Positions 44,826 to 54,466 of a DNA stretch of 64,000 bases are shown in pieces (the first letter of the stretch is position 1; every line of letters begins with the position of its first letter). This DNA is from Sphingomonas sp. PAMC 26621 (GTDB lineage: Bacteria; Pseudomonadota; Alphaproteobacteria; Sphingomonadales; Sphingomonadaceae): contig NZ_AIDW01000009.1 in assembly GCF_000251145.1 (NCBI RefSeq), positions 124,001 to 188,000 on the forward strand, written 5' to 3'. Below the pieces are notes generated by a model. That model saw only the letters and a program-made list of their open reading frames with translations, was not told the origin of the DNA and did not search any database. Made by a program: the position numbers and the translations under genes.

Positions 44826-45797
44826 TCACTGTCCCTTTCCGGGCTTGTAATCAGGCAGCTTGGATTGGCCGATCAGCGCGCCCGCACCGCCGCGATCGAC
44901 CTTTTCGGCGACCGACGTCAGCGCCATCGACATCTGGCGCAGGTCGTGCACCAACTGCCCGACTTCGGGGACGGTCTGCTTCGAGAACGCCTGCAACCCT
45001 GGCCGCGCATCGCCGATCGCGGCGTCGAGCGTCTCGGCGCTGTGCTGTGCCGACGCGATCGTCTTGTTGAGGTTCGCCATCACCGGGCGAACGTCGTTCG
45101 ACAGCACGCCGTTGGTCGTGTCGGCAAGGTTGCCGATCTGCTGCGCGGCGACGCCCGCCTTCTGGATCGCGACTCGCGTCTCCGCCAGCGTCGCGGCGAT
45201 TTCGGGCCCGCGGTCCGCCAGCGCCGCGCTCAGGCGGTTGGTGTTGGCGAGAATGCCCTGGATAGACTGCTGGTTCTTGTCCGACAGCATGTCCGACAGG
45301 CGCTCGGTCAGCGTCGAGATCCGCTCGAGCAACTGCGGCGCCGAACTCAGCAAGGCGCCGAGGCCGCCGGGCTTGGTCGGGATCGTCGGGACGCCGTTCG
45401 GGCATTCGGACAGCGGATTTTCGACCGGGCAGGCAATCGGCGGCGCGCCCTTGACCGCGCCGTCGAGCTGCACCGTGCTGGTACCGGTGAAACTGCCCTG
45501 CAACGAGGCCGTCGTTCCGATCAGGATCGGCGTATCGGGAATGACGCTGATCCGAACGCGGACGAGCGAGGGATCGGGCTTCCACAGCGCGATTTCCTTC
45601 ACCTGTCCGGATACGACGCCAGAGAAGGCAACGCCCGACCCCTTTGCCAGACCGTCGACCGACTGCTTGAAGAAGATGTCATATTCCTTGTCGGTGGCGG
45701 TGCCCCAGCGCAGGATCCACACCAGGAACAGCAGCATCACCGTCAGCAGGATGAGCACGACCGATCCGACCAGCACATGGTTCGAGCGGGTTTCCAT
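44826..45797 (-). CDS. mlaD: MCE-domain protein MlaD (lipid ABC transporter)
   Basis: 323 residues. One N-terminal TM helix (VGSVVLILLTVMLLFLVWIL), then the MCE domain (about 40-120: YDIFFKQSVDGLAKGSGVAF, VKEIALWKPDPSLVRVRISV) and a long helical tail (about 160-300) likely forming a coiled coil across the periplasm. It contains two or more cysteines (IACPVENPLSECPN) that could be disulphide-linked. It is the substrate-binding membrane-tethered ring of the Mla-type phospholipid transporter, three bases after mlaF. Confidence 0.92.
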   Translation of the reverse strand: METRSNHVLVGSVVLILLTVMLLFLVWILRWGTATDKEYDIFFKQSVDGLAKGSGVAFSGVVSGQVKEIALWKPDPSLVRVRISVIPDTPILIGTTASLQGSFTGTSTVQLDGAVKGAPPIACPVENPLSECPNGVPTIPTKPGGLGALLSSAPQLLERISTLTERLSDMLSDKNQQSIQGILANTNRLSAALADRGPEIAATLAETRVAIQKAGVAAQQIGNLADTTNGVLSNDVRPVMANLNKTIASAQHSAETLDAAIGDARPGLQAFSKQTVPEVGQLVHDLRQMSMALTSVAEKVDRGGAGALIGQSKLPDYKPGKGQ

Positions 45798-45800
45798 CAG

Positions 45801-46631
45801 CTATTGCCCTTCCGCTGCAGCGTCAGCATGTTCGTTGCGCTCGAGTGTCGCCGTTGCGGCGCGGCCACGCGGGCCCTTGAAATATTCCTGGATCCACGGG
45901 TGGTCCAGCGCGAGCAGTTCGTCGATCGTCCCGACCGCGATGACCTTCTTGTCCGCCAGCACCGCGATCCGGTCGCAAATCGCGTACAACGTGTCGAGAT
46001 CGTGCGTGATCAGGAACACCGTCAGCCCGAGCGTCTTCTGGAGCGAGCGAGTCAGTTCGTCGAACGCGGCCGCACCGATCGGATCGAGCCCGGCGGTCGG
46101 TTCGTCGAGGAACAGCAGTTCCGGGTCCATCGCGAGCGCCCGCGACAAGCCAGCGCGTTTGCGCATCCCGCCCGACAGTTCGGACGGATATTTCGGGCCG
46201 GCATCGGCGGGCAGGCCGCTCATCACGACCTTGTAGGCGGCAATCTCGTCGAGCAGCGCGGGATCGAGCTCGGGGTAGAATTCGCGGAGCGGGACCTGGA
46301 CGTTTTCGGCGACCGTCAGCGTCGAGAACAACGCACCGCCCTGGAACAGCACGCCCCAGCGCTTGGTCAGATCCGACAATTCGGTCGTTTCGCGATTGAG
46401 CGTGGATTCGCCGAGGACTTCGATCGAACCCGACTTCGGCGTCTGCAGCCCGATGATCGAGCGCATCAGCACCGACTTGCCGGTACCCGACCCGCCGACC
46501 ACGCCGATGATCTCGCCCCGGCGCACGGTCAGATTGACACCGTCATGGACGATCTGATCGCCAAATCCGTTGACGAGATCGCGGACGACGATGACGTCGT
46601 CATTGTCGTTTGGCGCGTTGCCGGTTTCCAT
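45801..46631 (-). CDS. mlaF: Lipid transport ABC ATP-binding protein MlaF
   Basis: 276 residues with Walker A GGSGTGKS, Q-loop LFQGGALF, ABC signature LSGGMRKRAG, Walker B LLFLDEPTAGLD and H-loop FLITHD. The SGGMRKR signature and LFQGGALF are characteristic of MlaF. Start ATG 46631 shares its A with the mlaE stop (TGATG). A short acidic C-terminal extension (RNEHADAAAEGQ) follows the usual end. Energises phospholipid movement with MlaE and MlaD. Confidence 0.95.
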   Translation of the reverse strand: METGNAPNDNDDVIVVRDLVNGFGDQIVHDGVNLTVRRGEIIGVVGGSGTGKSVLMRSIIGLQTPKSGSIEVLGESTLNRETTELSDLTKRWGVLFQGGALFSTLTVAENVQVPLREFYPELDPALLDEIAAYKVVMSGLPADAGPKYPSELSGGMRKRAGLSRALAMDPELLFLDEPTAGLDPIGAAAFDELTRSLQKTLGLTVFLITHDLDTLYAICDRIAVLADKKVIAVGTIDELLALDHPWIQEYFKGPRGRAATATLERNEHADAAAEGQ

Positions 46632-47728
46632 CACGACCACCCGATCGAGGTGAAGAACACCGCGAAGAACGCATCGAGCACGATCACGAGGAAGATCGCC
46701 TGGACGACCGCGGCGGTGGTCCGCGTGCCGACCTGTTCGGCATCGCCCTCGACCAGCATTCCCTGGAAGCAGCCCGCCATCGCGATAATCAACCCGAAGA
46801 ACGGTGCCTTGATCAACCCGACGTACAGATCGGTCACCGGCACGACCTCGCGGATGCGCTGGACGAAGGTGACGGGCGGGATGTCGAGCGACACCCAGCA
46901 GAGCAGCCCGCCGCCGACGATTGCGATGATCGACGCGTACATGCCGAGCAGCGGCATCATCACCACCGATGCGATCACGCGCGGCAGCACCAGTGCCTCC
47001 ATCGGCGAAACGCCGATCGTGCGCATGGCGTCGATTTCCTCGGTCAGCTTCATCGTCCCGAGCTGCGCCGCGAAGGCGGACCCGGAACGCCCGGCGACCA
47101 TGATCGCGGTCATCAGCACGCCCAACTCGCGCAGCGTGATGCGCCCAACGAGGTTGATCGTGAACACCTCGAACCCGAATTGCTGGAGCTGGACCGAGCC
47201 CTGCTGCGCGATCACGATCCCGATCAGGAAGCTCATCAACCCGATGATACCGAGCGCAGTAACCCCGACGACCTCGAACCGCTGCACGACCGCGTTGAAG
47301 CGGAACCGCTTGGGGTGAGTCGCGACATTCCAGAAAGCGATCAGTGTCGCGCCAAAAAAGCCGAGCAAGCCGTAAAGCGTATGCCCGGAGGAAACGACCG
47401 CGTCCCCCAGCTCGCCGACGACGCGGGTGAAGCTGCCGACGGCGGCGGGGCGCATCGCGACCGGCTGGTCGGCGTTGGCGACCTGTTGCAGCAAATGCTC
47501 GCCATCCGCGTCGAGTCCCTGGATGTCGGCGTCGTGCTGTGCAGCAAAGCGGTGGACGATCCAGGCACCGACGGTGTCGATCCGATCGATGCCGCTGAGA
47601 TCGACATGCGCGACCTTGCCATCGAAGGCACGGAGACGTTCCGGCAGGTCGCCGATCCGGGCGAGCGACAAGCTGCCGGAAAAGCGTACCGTGTCGCTGT
47701 CTTGAGAGAAGGCGGCCATTTCGGTCAT
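46631..47728 (-). CDS. mlaE: STAS-MlaE lipid ABC transporter permease
   Basis: 365 residues. The N-terminal ~100 residues are a STAS-like domain (VAHVDLSGIDRIDTVGAWIV), normally a separate protein MlaB in E. coli. The rest is the MlaE permease (LIGIVIAQQGSVQLQQFG, EIDAMRTIGVSPMEALVLPR, GLIKAPFFGLIIAMAGCFQG). The STAS-MlaE fusion is known in alphaproteobacteria. First gene of the mlaEFD-lipoprotein operon, divergent from the HAD hydrolase. Confidence 0.95.
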   Translation of the reverse strand: MTEMAAFSQDSDTVRFSGSLSLARIGDLPERLRAFDGKVAHVDLSGIDRIDTVGAWIVHRFAAQHDADIQGLDADGEHLLQQVANADQPVAMRPAAVGSFTRVVGELGDAVVSSGHTLYGLLGFFGATLIAFWNVATHPKRFRFNAVVQRFEVVGVTALGIIGLMSFLIGIVIAQQGSVQLQQFGFEVFTINLVGRITLRELGVLMTAIMVAGRSGSAFAAQLGTMKLTEEIDAMRTIGVSPMEALVLPRVIASVVMMPLLGMYASIIAIVGGGLLCWVSLDIPPVTFVQRIREVVPVTDLYVGLIKAPFFGLIIAMAGCFQGMLVEGDAEQVGTRTTAAVVQAIFLVIVLDAFFAVFFTSIGWS

Positions 47729-47790
47729 TCGCGCCCTCCTTGCTGTAATCGGACTGGATCGGCAAGCGTTGCTGTGGTGTGAACGGTACG

Positions 47791-48462
47791 ATGAATCATC
47801 TTGCCGTCTATGACATGGACAAGACCATAACTTATTCGGCGACGTGGACGCGGTTCCTGGTCGAGACTGCGCGGGTCGAATCGCCGTGGCGACTGGGATT
47901 GCTGCCGGTCTTGGCGCTTGCCGGGGCGGCGTATGCGATGCGACTGATCGGACGCACGCGACTCAAGGAAATTGCGCAGCGATTGCTGCTGGGGAGGCGG
48001 ATGCCCGAATCCGTGGCGGCGCGCGCCGCGCAGCGATTCGCGGGGCGAATCGGCGATACGGGAGTCTACACGGGTGCCCGGCAACAGATCGCGGCGGATC
48101 GCGAGGCGGGATATCGGCTCGTGATGGCGACGGCTTCTTATGGATTCTACGCGGAAGCGATCGCTGCCCGGCTCGGGTTCGACGCGGTCATCGCGACCGG
48201 AGTGGTCCGGACGGACGGCATGATCCACGCGAAAATCGCTGGGGAAAATTGTTACGGCCCGGCCAAGTTGCGGATGATCGAGGCATGGCTGGCGGAGCAG
48301 GGGATCGCGCGACGCGAATCGCACGTACGATTCTATTCCGACCACGCGTCGGATGCGCCCGCGCTCGAATGGGCGGACGTCGGAATTGCGGTCAACCCGC
48401 ATCCGCCGCTGCGCGCGATGGCGAAGGTGCGGGGGTGGGCAATCGAGGATTGGGTGCGCTGA
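47791..48462 (+). CDS. HAD-IB family phosphatase
   Basis: 223 residues from ATG 47791 (in-frame GTG 47779 is an alternative). HAD motif I is YDMDKTIT with the nucleophile Asp; motif II serine/threonine is in LVMATASYGF; motif III/IV region is VRFYSDHASDAP. Resembles SerB/PSP-like HAD-IB hydrolases that dephosphorylate small metabolites or phospholipids. A hydrophobic insertion after motif I (LGLLPVLALAGAAYAM) acts as a cap. Divergent from mlaE by 62 bases, so a lipid-phosphate substrate is possible but unproven. Confidence 0.87.
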   Translation: MNHLAVYDMDKTITYSATWTRFLVETARVESPWRLGLLPVLALAGAAYAMRLIGRTRLKEIAQRLLLGRRMPESVAARAAQRFAGRIGDTGVYTGARQQIAADREAGYRLVMATASYGFYAEAIAARLGFDAVIATGVVRTDGMIHAKIAGENCYGPAKLRMIEAWLAEQGIARRESHVRFYSDHASDAPALEWADVGIAVNPHPPLRAMAKVRGWAIEDWVR

Positions 48463-48520
48463 CGCCCGAGGCGGCGGGGTTGTAGTTCGAAGGTCGGCGC
48501 GTTCCCCGTCCGTCTGTTTG

Positions 48521-49795
48521 CTACAGGGCCACGTCCACGGCATGGATCGTAAGCCCCACCAGGCCGCCCACCAAAGTTCCATTGACCCGGATATATTGCA
48601 GATCCCGTCCGACGGCATTCTCGAGCCGTCGCGTGATCGTCTGCGCATCCCAGCCACGAACCGTCTCGGACACGAGCCGGACGATCCCGTCGCCATAATC
48701 GGCCGCAAGCCCCACCACGGCCCGCCGGACGAACCGGTTGATCGTGCGCCGCAGTTTCGGATCGGTCTGCAACGTGCCGCCAAGCTGGCGCAGCGCATCG
48801 CCGACCGGCCCGGCGAGCATCCGGTCGGGGTCGCGCGCGATCCGCAGCATCCCGCCGCGCGCCTGCTCCCATAACCCGTCGAGCCACCGCTGCATCGCGG
48901 GGTTGTCGATGATCTCGGCTTTCACCGCAGCGACGCGGTCGCGCATCCGCGGATCATGGACGAGATCGTGGGCGAGCGTCGCCAACCCTTCTTCCGCCTT
49001 CTCGCGCAAGGGATGGTCCGGGTTCTCTGCGATCCCGGTCAGCATGCCGTTGAGTCCGTCGATGATCTTGTTGGCGAGCGTCTCGTCGAGCCCGGTCCAG
49101 CGCATCATCGATCCCGAGCGTTCGCTGACCATTGCGCGAACGAGATGCTCGTTCGCCTCGAGCACGCGCGCCGCCCAGCGGACGATTCCGTCCAGAAGGG
49201 GGAGATGCCGGTCTTCGGCGATCGCGGCGGTCAGTGCCTGACCAAGCAGGGGGGAGACGTCGAGCGCGCGAAGCCGCTGACCGATCCCGGCCTTGACCAT
49301 CCCGCCGAGACGCTGCTGGTCGAATGCCTCGAGCATGTGCGCGGCCAGCCGTGATGCGCCGCGCCGAAGCCGTCCGTCGCCGCCGGGCGGGTTGGCGAGC
49401 CAGCGCCCCGCTGCGCCGGCGATGTCGAGCCCGTGCATCCGGCGTGCGACGACGCGCGGCACGAGGAAGTTGTCGCGCAGGAACGCGGCGAGCGTCGTGC
49501 CGATGCGATCCTTGTTGCGGGGGATGATGGCGGTGTGCGGGACGGGAATGCCGAAGGGGTGCCGGAACAAGGCGGTCACCGCGAACCAGTCGGCCAGCCC
49601 GCCCACCATCGCTGCCTCGGCAAAGGCGCGGACGAAGCCGATCGCATGCCCGTAGCGCGACGCGGGATCATCGTAGGCGCGCGCAACGAAGAAGATCGCC
49701 GCCATCGCGACGAGCAACCCGCCCGCGATCCAGCGCATTCGCACCAATCCCGCCGGGGGCGCTTCAAAGGCTCGAGGCGGGGTAGGGGTTCGCAT
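48521..49795 (-). CDS. DUF445 family membrane protein
   Basis: 424 residues from ATG 49795. The N-terminal TM (WIAGGLLVAMAAIFFVA) and the signature AAMVGGLADWFAVTALFRHPFG, then IPHTAIIPRNKDRIG-type sequence, place it in DUF445 (YjiN-like). A long helical domain follows and a second TM lies at the C-terminus (GTLVGGLVGLTIHAV). Anchored at both ends with a helical body between. Molecular function unknown for the family. Confidence 0.92.
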   Translation of the reverse strand: MRTPTPPRAFEAPPAGLVRMRWIAGGLLVAMAAIFFVARAYDDPASRYGHAIGFVRAFAEAAMVGGLADWFAVTALFRHPFGIPVPHTAIIPRNKDRIGTTLAAFLRDNFLVPRVVARRMHGLDIAGAAGRWLANPPGGDGRLRRGASRLAAHMLEAFDQQRLGGMVKAGIGQRLRALDVSPLLGQALTAAIAEDRHLPLLDGIVRWAARVLEANEHLVRAMVSERSGSMMRWTGLDETLANKIIDGLNGMLTGIAENPDHPLREKAEEGLATLAHDLVHDPRMRDRVAAVKAEIIDNPAMQRWLDGLWEQARGGMLRIARDPDRMLAGPVGDALRQLGGTLQTDPKLRRTINRFVRRAVVGLAADYGDGIVRLVSETVRGWDAQTITRRLENAVGRDLQYIRVNGTLVGGLVGLTIHAVDVAL

Positions 49796-49883
49796 TGCCG
49801 GACCAATCCCCGAACGCGACGATTGTTCAAGCGCCAAGTCCCGGCGGCGGTGCTTTTTCCGCCGGGCTGCGAGGTCGGCTGGG

Positions 49884-52800
49884 TTATTCGGCCGGTTGCG
49901 GCTTGTCGTCGCCCGGCTTGTAATGGATCCGCGCCGGGTCCCCCGGGCCGAGTTGCGGCTTGGTTGGCGACTGATGCTCGATCAACGGGCCGCCATCGTC
50001 GCCGGGGCGATAGGTCAGCAGACGACGGCGCAGTACCGGCCCGACACGCGCCTCGATCCCGATCGCCAGGCTGAAGCTGGCCGGGACGATGAGCAGCGTA
50101 AGCACGGTCGACATCGTCAGTCCGCCGATCACCGTGATCCCCATCGGAACGCGCGACGATCCGTCGCCGGTCAGCGCGAGCGCAGTCGGCAGCATGCCCA
50201 TCACCATCGCGACGGTGGTCATCACGATCGGCTGCGCGCGCTTGTGCCCGGCATCGATGATCGCGGTCAGCACATCGACGCCCTTGTTCATCTCCTCGAG
50301 TGCAAAGTCGATCAGCAGGATCGAGTTCTTCGCGACGATGCCGAGCAGCATGATCAGACCGATATAGACCGGCATCGAGATCGGCGTCCCGGTAACGGCA
50401 AGCCCGATCAGCCCGCCGAGCGGAGCGACCAGCAGCGACATGATGTTGATGAACGGCGGCAACAGGCGGCGGTACAGCAGCACCAGCACCGCGAAGAGCA
50501 GGAAGATGCCCGCGACCAGCGCGATGATGAAGTTCTGGATCAGCTCGACCTGCCACTTCGATTCACCAAGGACGAGTTCCTTCACCCCGATCGGCATCGT
50601 CTTGAACAGCGGGAGCTCGTGAATCTCCTTTTGCGCGGTTCCGCTGACGACGCCCGGGGCAAGGTCCGCGCCGATCGTCAGCTGGCGCTGTTGCGCGACA
50701 CGTTCGATCTTGGTCGGGCCTGCGCCGAAACCGATATCGGCGACTACGCTGAGCGGCACCGACCCGCCGCTTGCGGTCTGGACCGGAAGGTTCTGGATCG
50801 TCGACAAACGCTGGCGCGAATCCTGGTCGAGCGCGACGCGGATTGGGATCTGTCGGTCTGACAGCGAGAATTTCGCGCTGTTCTGGTCGATGTCGCCAAG
50901 CGTCGCGATCCGGATCGCGTTGGACATCGCCGCGGTCGTCACACCCATGCTCGCGGCGAGGTCCATATGCGGGGTGATGACGATTTCGGGACGCTTGAGG
51001 TCCCCGCTGATCCGCGGCGCGACGAGGTCGGGCAGGCGGCTCATCTGGTCGACCAGCTTTGCTCCGGTCTCGGCGAGGAGCTTAGGATCGTCGCTGCCGA
51101 GCGTGATCGTCAGCGCACGCCCCGCACTGCCCCAGCCGCTCGACGACCGGAACGAGACGCGCGCGTCGGGAATCGTCTGAAGTGTCGGCGCGAGCGCGCG
51201 CTCGAACTCGTAGCTCTTCATCTTCCGCTCGCGCTTGGGCTTGAAGATTGCGGTGACCCGACCGTTGCCGACGAAGGCCCGCGAATAGACCGACTCAATG
51301 CTCGGCTGTTTCTGCAGGATTGCGGCGACCTGCGCGACGACCGTCTTGGTTTCGGCGAGCGTCGTTCCAGGCACCATCTCGATCGTCGCGGTGGTGGAGT
51401 CGCTGTCGCGCAACGGCTGGAAGGTCGCCGGAATCGACATGAACAAATAGATCGTCGCCGCGAACGCGACCGCGCCGCCGAGGATCGCCGACCAGCGATG
51501 CATCAGCGTCCAGCGCAGGATCGCCATGTAGCGATCCATGATCCAGCCCTCGCCGTGCGATGCCTCGCCCTGCGCCTTGAGGAAATAGGCGGCGAGCATC
51601 GGGGTGATGAGGCGCGCGACCGCGAGGCTCATCAGGACCGAGGCGACCACGGTCAGGCCGAAATTCTTAAAGAACTGCCCCGAAATGCCGGGCATCAGGC
51701 CGACCGGGAGGAACACCGCGACGATCGCCATCGTCGTCGCGAGGACCGCGAGGCCGATCTCGTCGGCGGCGTCGATCGCCGCCTGATAGGCGGACTTGCC
51801 CATGCGCATGTGTCGAACGATGTTCTCGATCTCGACGATCGCATCGTCGACCAGCACGCCCGCGACGAGGCTCAGCGCCATCAAGGTCATGTTGTTGAGC
51901 GTGAAGCCGAGCAGGTCCATCACCCAGAAGGTCGGGATCGCGGACAGCGGGATGGCTAGTGCGGAAATGATCGTCGAGCGCCAGTCGCGCAGGAAGATGA
52001 ACACGATGACGACCGCGAGCGCGGCGCCCTCGACCATCGCCTCCATTGCCGAATCATATTGCTGCTTGGTGTATTTGACGCTGTCCGAGATGCGCTTGAA
52101 GTGCACCTTGGGATTGCGCGCCTCGAGCGCGGCAAGCTTTTTCTCGGCTTCCTCGAACACCGTCACGTCCGACGCGCCCTTGGCGCGCTGGAAATCGAAC
52201 GACAGCACCTGCTGGCCGTTGAGCGCCGAGGCCGAACGCTGTTCGGCATACAGATCCTCGACCCGACCGAGGTCGACCAGCTTGAGCGTCTGGCCCATGC
52301 CGGTCGCGATCTGCGTCTGGCCGAGCTGATAGGCGGTCTGGGCGTTGCCGAGCACGCGGACCGATTGCTCGGACCCGGCGAGCTGCGCGCGTCCGCCTGC
52401 GGCGTTGAGGTTGACCTGCCGGAGCTGCTGATTGACCTGCGACGCGGTCAGCCCGTGCGCGGAAAGCTTCGCCGGATCGAGGATGACGCGAATCTCGCGA
52501 TCGACACCCCCGTTGCGCTGAACACCAGCGAGGCCCGGGACCGACAGCAGTTCTTTCGCGACGTTATTGTCGATGTACCAGCTGAGCTGCTCGACCGTCA
52601 TATCGGTGCTGATCGTGCGTAACTCGCCAGATCCTGCCCGGTCGTGTTCGCGCGCATGATCTGCGGCTCGAGGATGCCGTCGGGCAGGTTGCTGCGGATC
52701 TGCGCGATCGACGACCGCACGTCTTCGACCGCGCGGTCGATCGGTGTGCCGATCGCGAGCTGGACGACGGTTTCCGACTGGCCCTCGGTCACGGTCGAGT

Positions 52801-53050
52801 CGATCTCGTCGATCCCCTGCAGGCTGCGCAGCGCCGCCTCGACGCGCTGCGTAACCTGGGTCTCGAGTTCGGTCGGCGCCGCGCCGGGCTGGCTGATGTC
52901 GACGATGACAACCGGAAAATCGATGTCGGGCTGGCTGTTGACGTCGAGCCGCATGAAACTGACGATCCCCGCCAGCGTCAGCATGAAGAACAGGACCAGC
53001 GACGGGACCGGGTTGCGGATCGACCAGGCCGAGATGTTCCGGAAGCTCAT
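49884..53050 (-). pseudogene. HAE1-type RND efflux pump, broken by a one-base deletion
   Basis: AcrB/MexB-like inner-membrane pump of about 1055 residues in two frames. The first (53050-52598) begins MSFRNISAWSIRNPVPSLVL and runs to GQDLASYA before going out of frame. The second (to 49884) continues exactly at TISTDMTVEQLSWYIDNN when one base is restored near 52618. The second part is intact to the end (TM4 VAGVLVDDAIVEIENIV with the proton-relay Asp pair; C-terminal FALEEMNKGV region). Either a true loss of function or a sequence error. It follows its adaptor gene by four bases; no outer-membrane factor is adjacent. Confidence 0.85.
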
Positions 53051-53054
53051 GCTG

Positions 53055-54239
53055 CTACCTTTGGTTCGCGGCCGAAAGCGCGACCCGCGTCGGCTTGACC
53101 TTCTGGTCGGGGGTCAAGAATGCACCTGCCGACAGGACGATCTGCTCCGTCCCGTTCAAGCCTTCGGTGATCGAGACACCCTTGTCCGACACTTCGCCCA
53201 CCTGGATCGCGCGCCGGACGATCTTGTCGCCCGCGCCCATCACGTACACGAAATTGCCCTTGTCGTCGCTCTGGATCGCCGAGTTGGGGAGCTGCGGTAC
53301 GTCGGTCGATCCCGCAACCACTGCGGCGGAGGCGAAGCCACCCGGACGCAGCGCGGGATTGTAGGACAGCGCGATCCGCGCGATTCCCTGGCGACTCTGG
53401 GGATCGATAACCGGGGAGACCTGCCAAACCTCGCCCGTGAAGCTCTCGCTCCCGCCGACCGGGGTGACTTGCGCGCGTGCGCCGATCCGCAGCCCGCGCA
53501 AATCGGCCTCGCTGATCTGCGCGCGCATTTCCATCTGCCCGCCCTCGGCCAGCCGGAACAGCGTTCCCGTTCCCGGGCCGACGATCTGCCCGGGCTCGAC
53601 CGCGCGGGTCAGCACGAGGCCCGCGGCGGGGGCGCGGATATCGAGGCGGCTGGTGCGCGCGTTCGCTTCGCCGAGCGTCGCCTGCGCGACCTTGACGCGT
53701 GCGAGCGCGGCGTCGCGCGTCGCGGCCTTGCGTTCGAGGTCCGCCTTGGACAGGAACCCGCGCGTGACCAGCGTCTGCGCGCGATCGAGTTCGGATTGCG
53801 CGATCGCCGCGTCCGACCGCGCGACCGCGATCTGGGCGTCAAGCGATGCGGCGGTTTGCGTCTGAACCGAGCGGTCAACTAGGGCGAGGACCTGCCCCTT
53901 GCCGACCCACTGGCCGGGTTCGACCAGCACGCGCGTCACCATCCCGCCGTCGCCTGCAACGCCGACCGGCATTTCGCGCCGTGCGGCGAGCGACCCGGTC
54001 GCAGACACGACGCGCGCGACGGTGGAGCGTCCGGGCACGACGACCGAGACAAGCGGAAGCTGTTCGACCGCCTTGGCGGCGGGCTTGGAGCGTCCGAACA
54101 GGAGATATCCGACGACCAGCGCGATCAGGAGGACCACCAGGACCGCGATGATGATGCTGCGGCGGCTACGCGGGGGCGTCTCCGGACCGGGCAAGCCGCG
54201 GAGTTCCTCAGTGCCGATCACGCGCGTCTCGTAATTCAT
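53055..54239 (-). CDS. RND efflux periplasmic adaptor (membrane fusion protein)
   Basis: 394 residues from ATG 54239 (MNYETRVIGTEELRG), with a TM anchor (SIIIAVLVVLLIALVVGYLLF, split here for length) rather than a lipobox. The lipoyl/barrel-sandwich halves are VLVEPGQWVGKGQVLALVD and DIRAPAAGLVLTRAVEPG around a helical hairpin (about 125-190), then beta-barrel and membrane-proximal domains ending VKPTRVALSAANQR. Bridges the pump at 53050 to an outer-membrane channel encoded elsewhere. Intact although its pump is frameshifted. Confidence 0.92.
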   Translation of the reverse strand: MNYETRVIGTEELRGLPGPETPPRSRRSIIIAVLVVLLIALVVGYLLFGRSKPAAKAVEQLPLVSVVVPGRSTVARVVSATGSLAARREMPVGVAGDGGMVTRVLVEPGQWVGKGQVLALVDRSVQTQTAASLDAQIAVARSDAAIAQSELDRAQTLVTRGFLSKADLERKAATRDAALARVKVAQATLGEANARTSRLDIRAPAAGLVLTRAVEPGQIVGPGTGTLFRLAEGGQMEMRAQISEADLRGLRIGARAQVTPVGGSESFTGEVWQVSPVIDPQSRQGIARIALSYNPALRPGGFASAAVVAGSTDVPQLPNSAIQSDDKGNFVYVMGAGDKIVRRAIQVGEVSDKGVSITEGLNGTEQIVLSAGAFLTPDQKVKPTRVALSAANQR

Positions 54240-54466
54240 CTGAGCCAATCCAGATCTCAAGGGCCTTTCGACCCAGCCCCCACCCATGCCACCCGCAAGG
54301 GCAACCGTGCTCGTCGCACTGTGTTATCGGAATAAACCACCAACCTCAAGAGGGGTAATTATCGTGCGCAACATGCCCAGTTTCAGGGCGCACCGCAAGG
54401 TGAGCCTGTGGGGCGACTACAGTAATTGTAGGTTGTGACCCAATTGCCACCCTCGAACGCAACTGC

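Noticed and set aside
44865..47318. 817-codon plus-strand frame over the mla operon
   Set aside because: Antisense shadow of mlaD/mlaF/mlaE, which have clear motifs and overlapping start-stop pairs.
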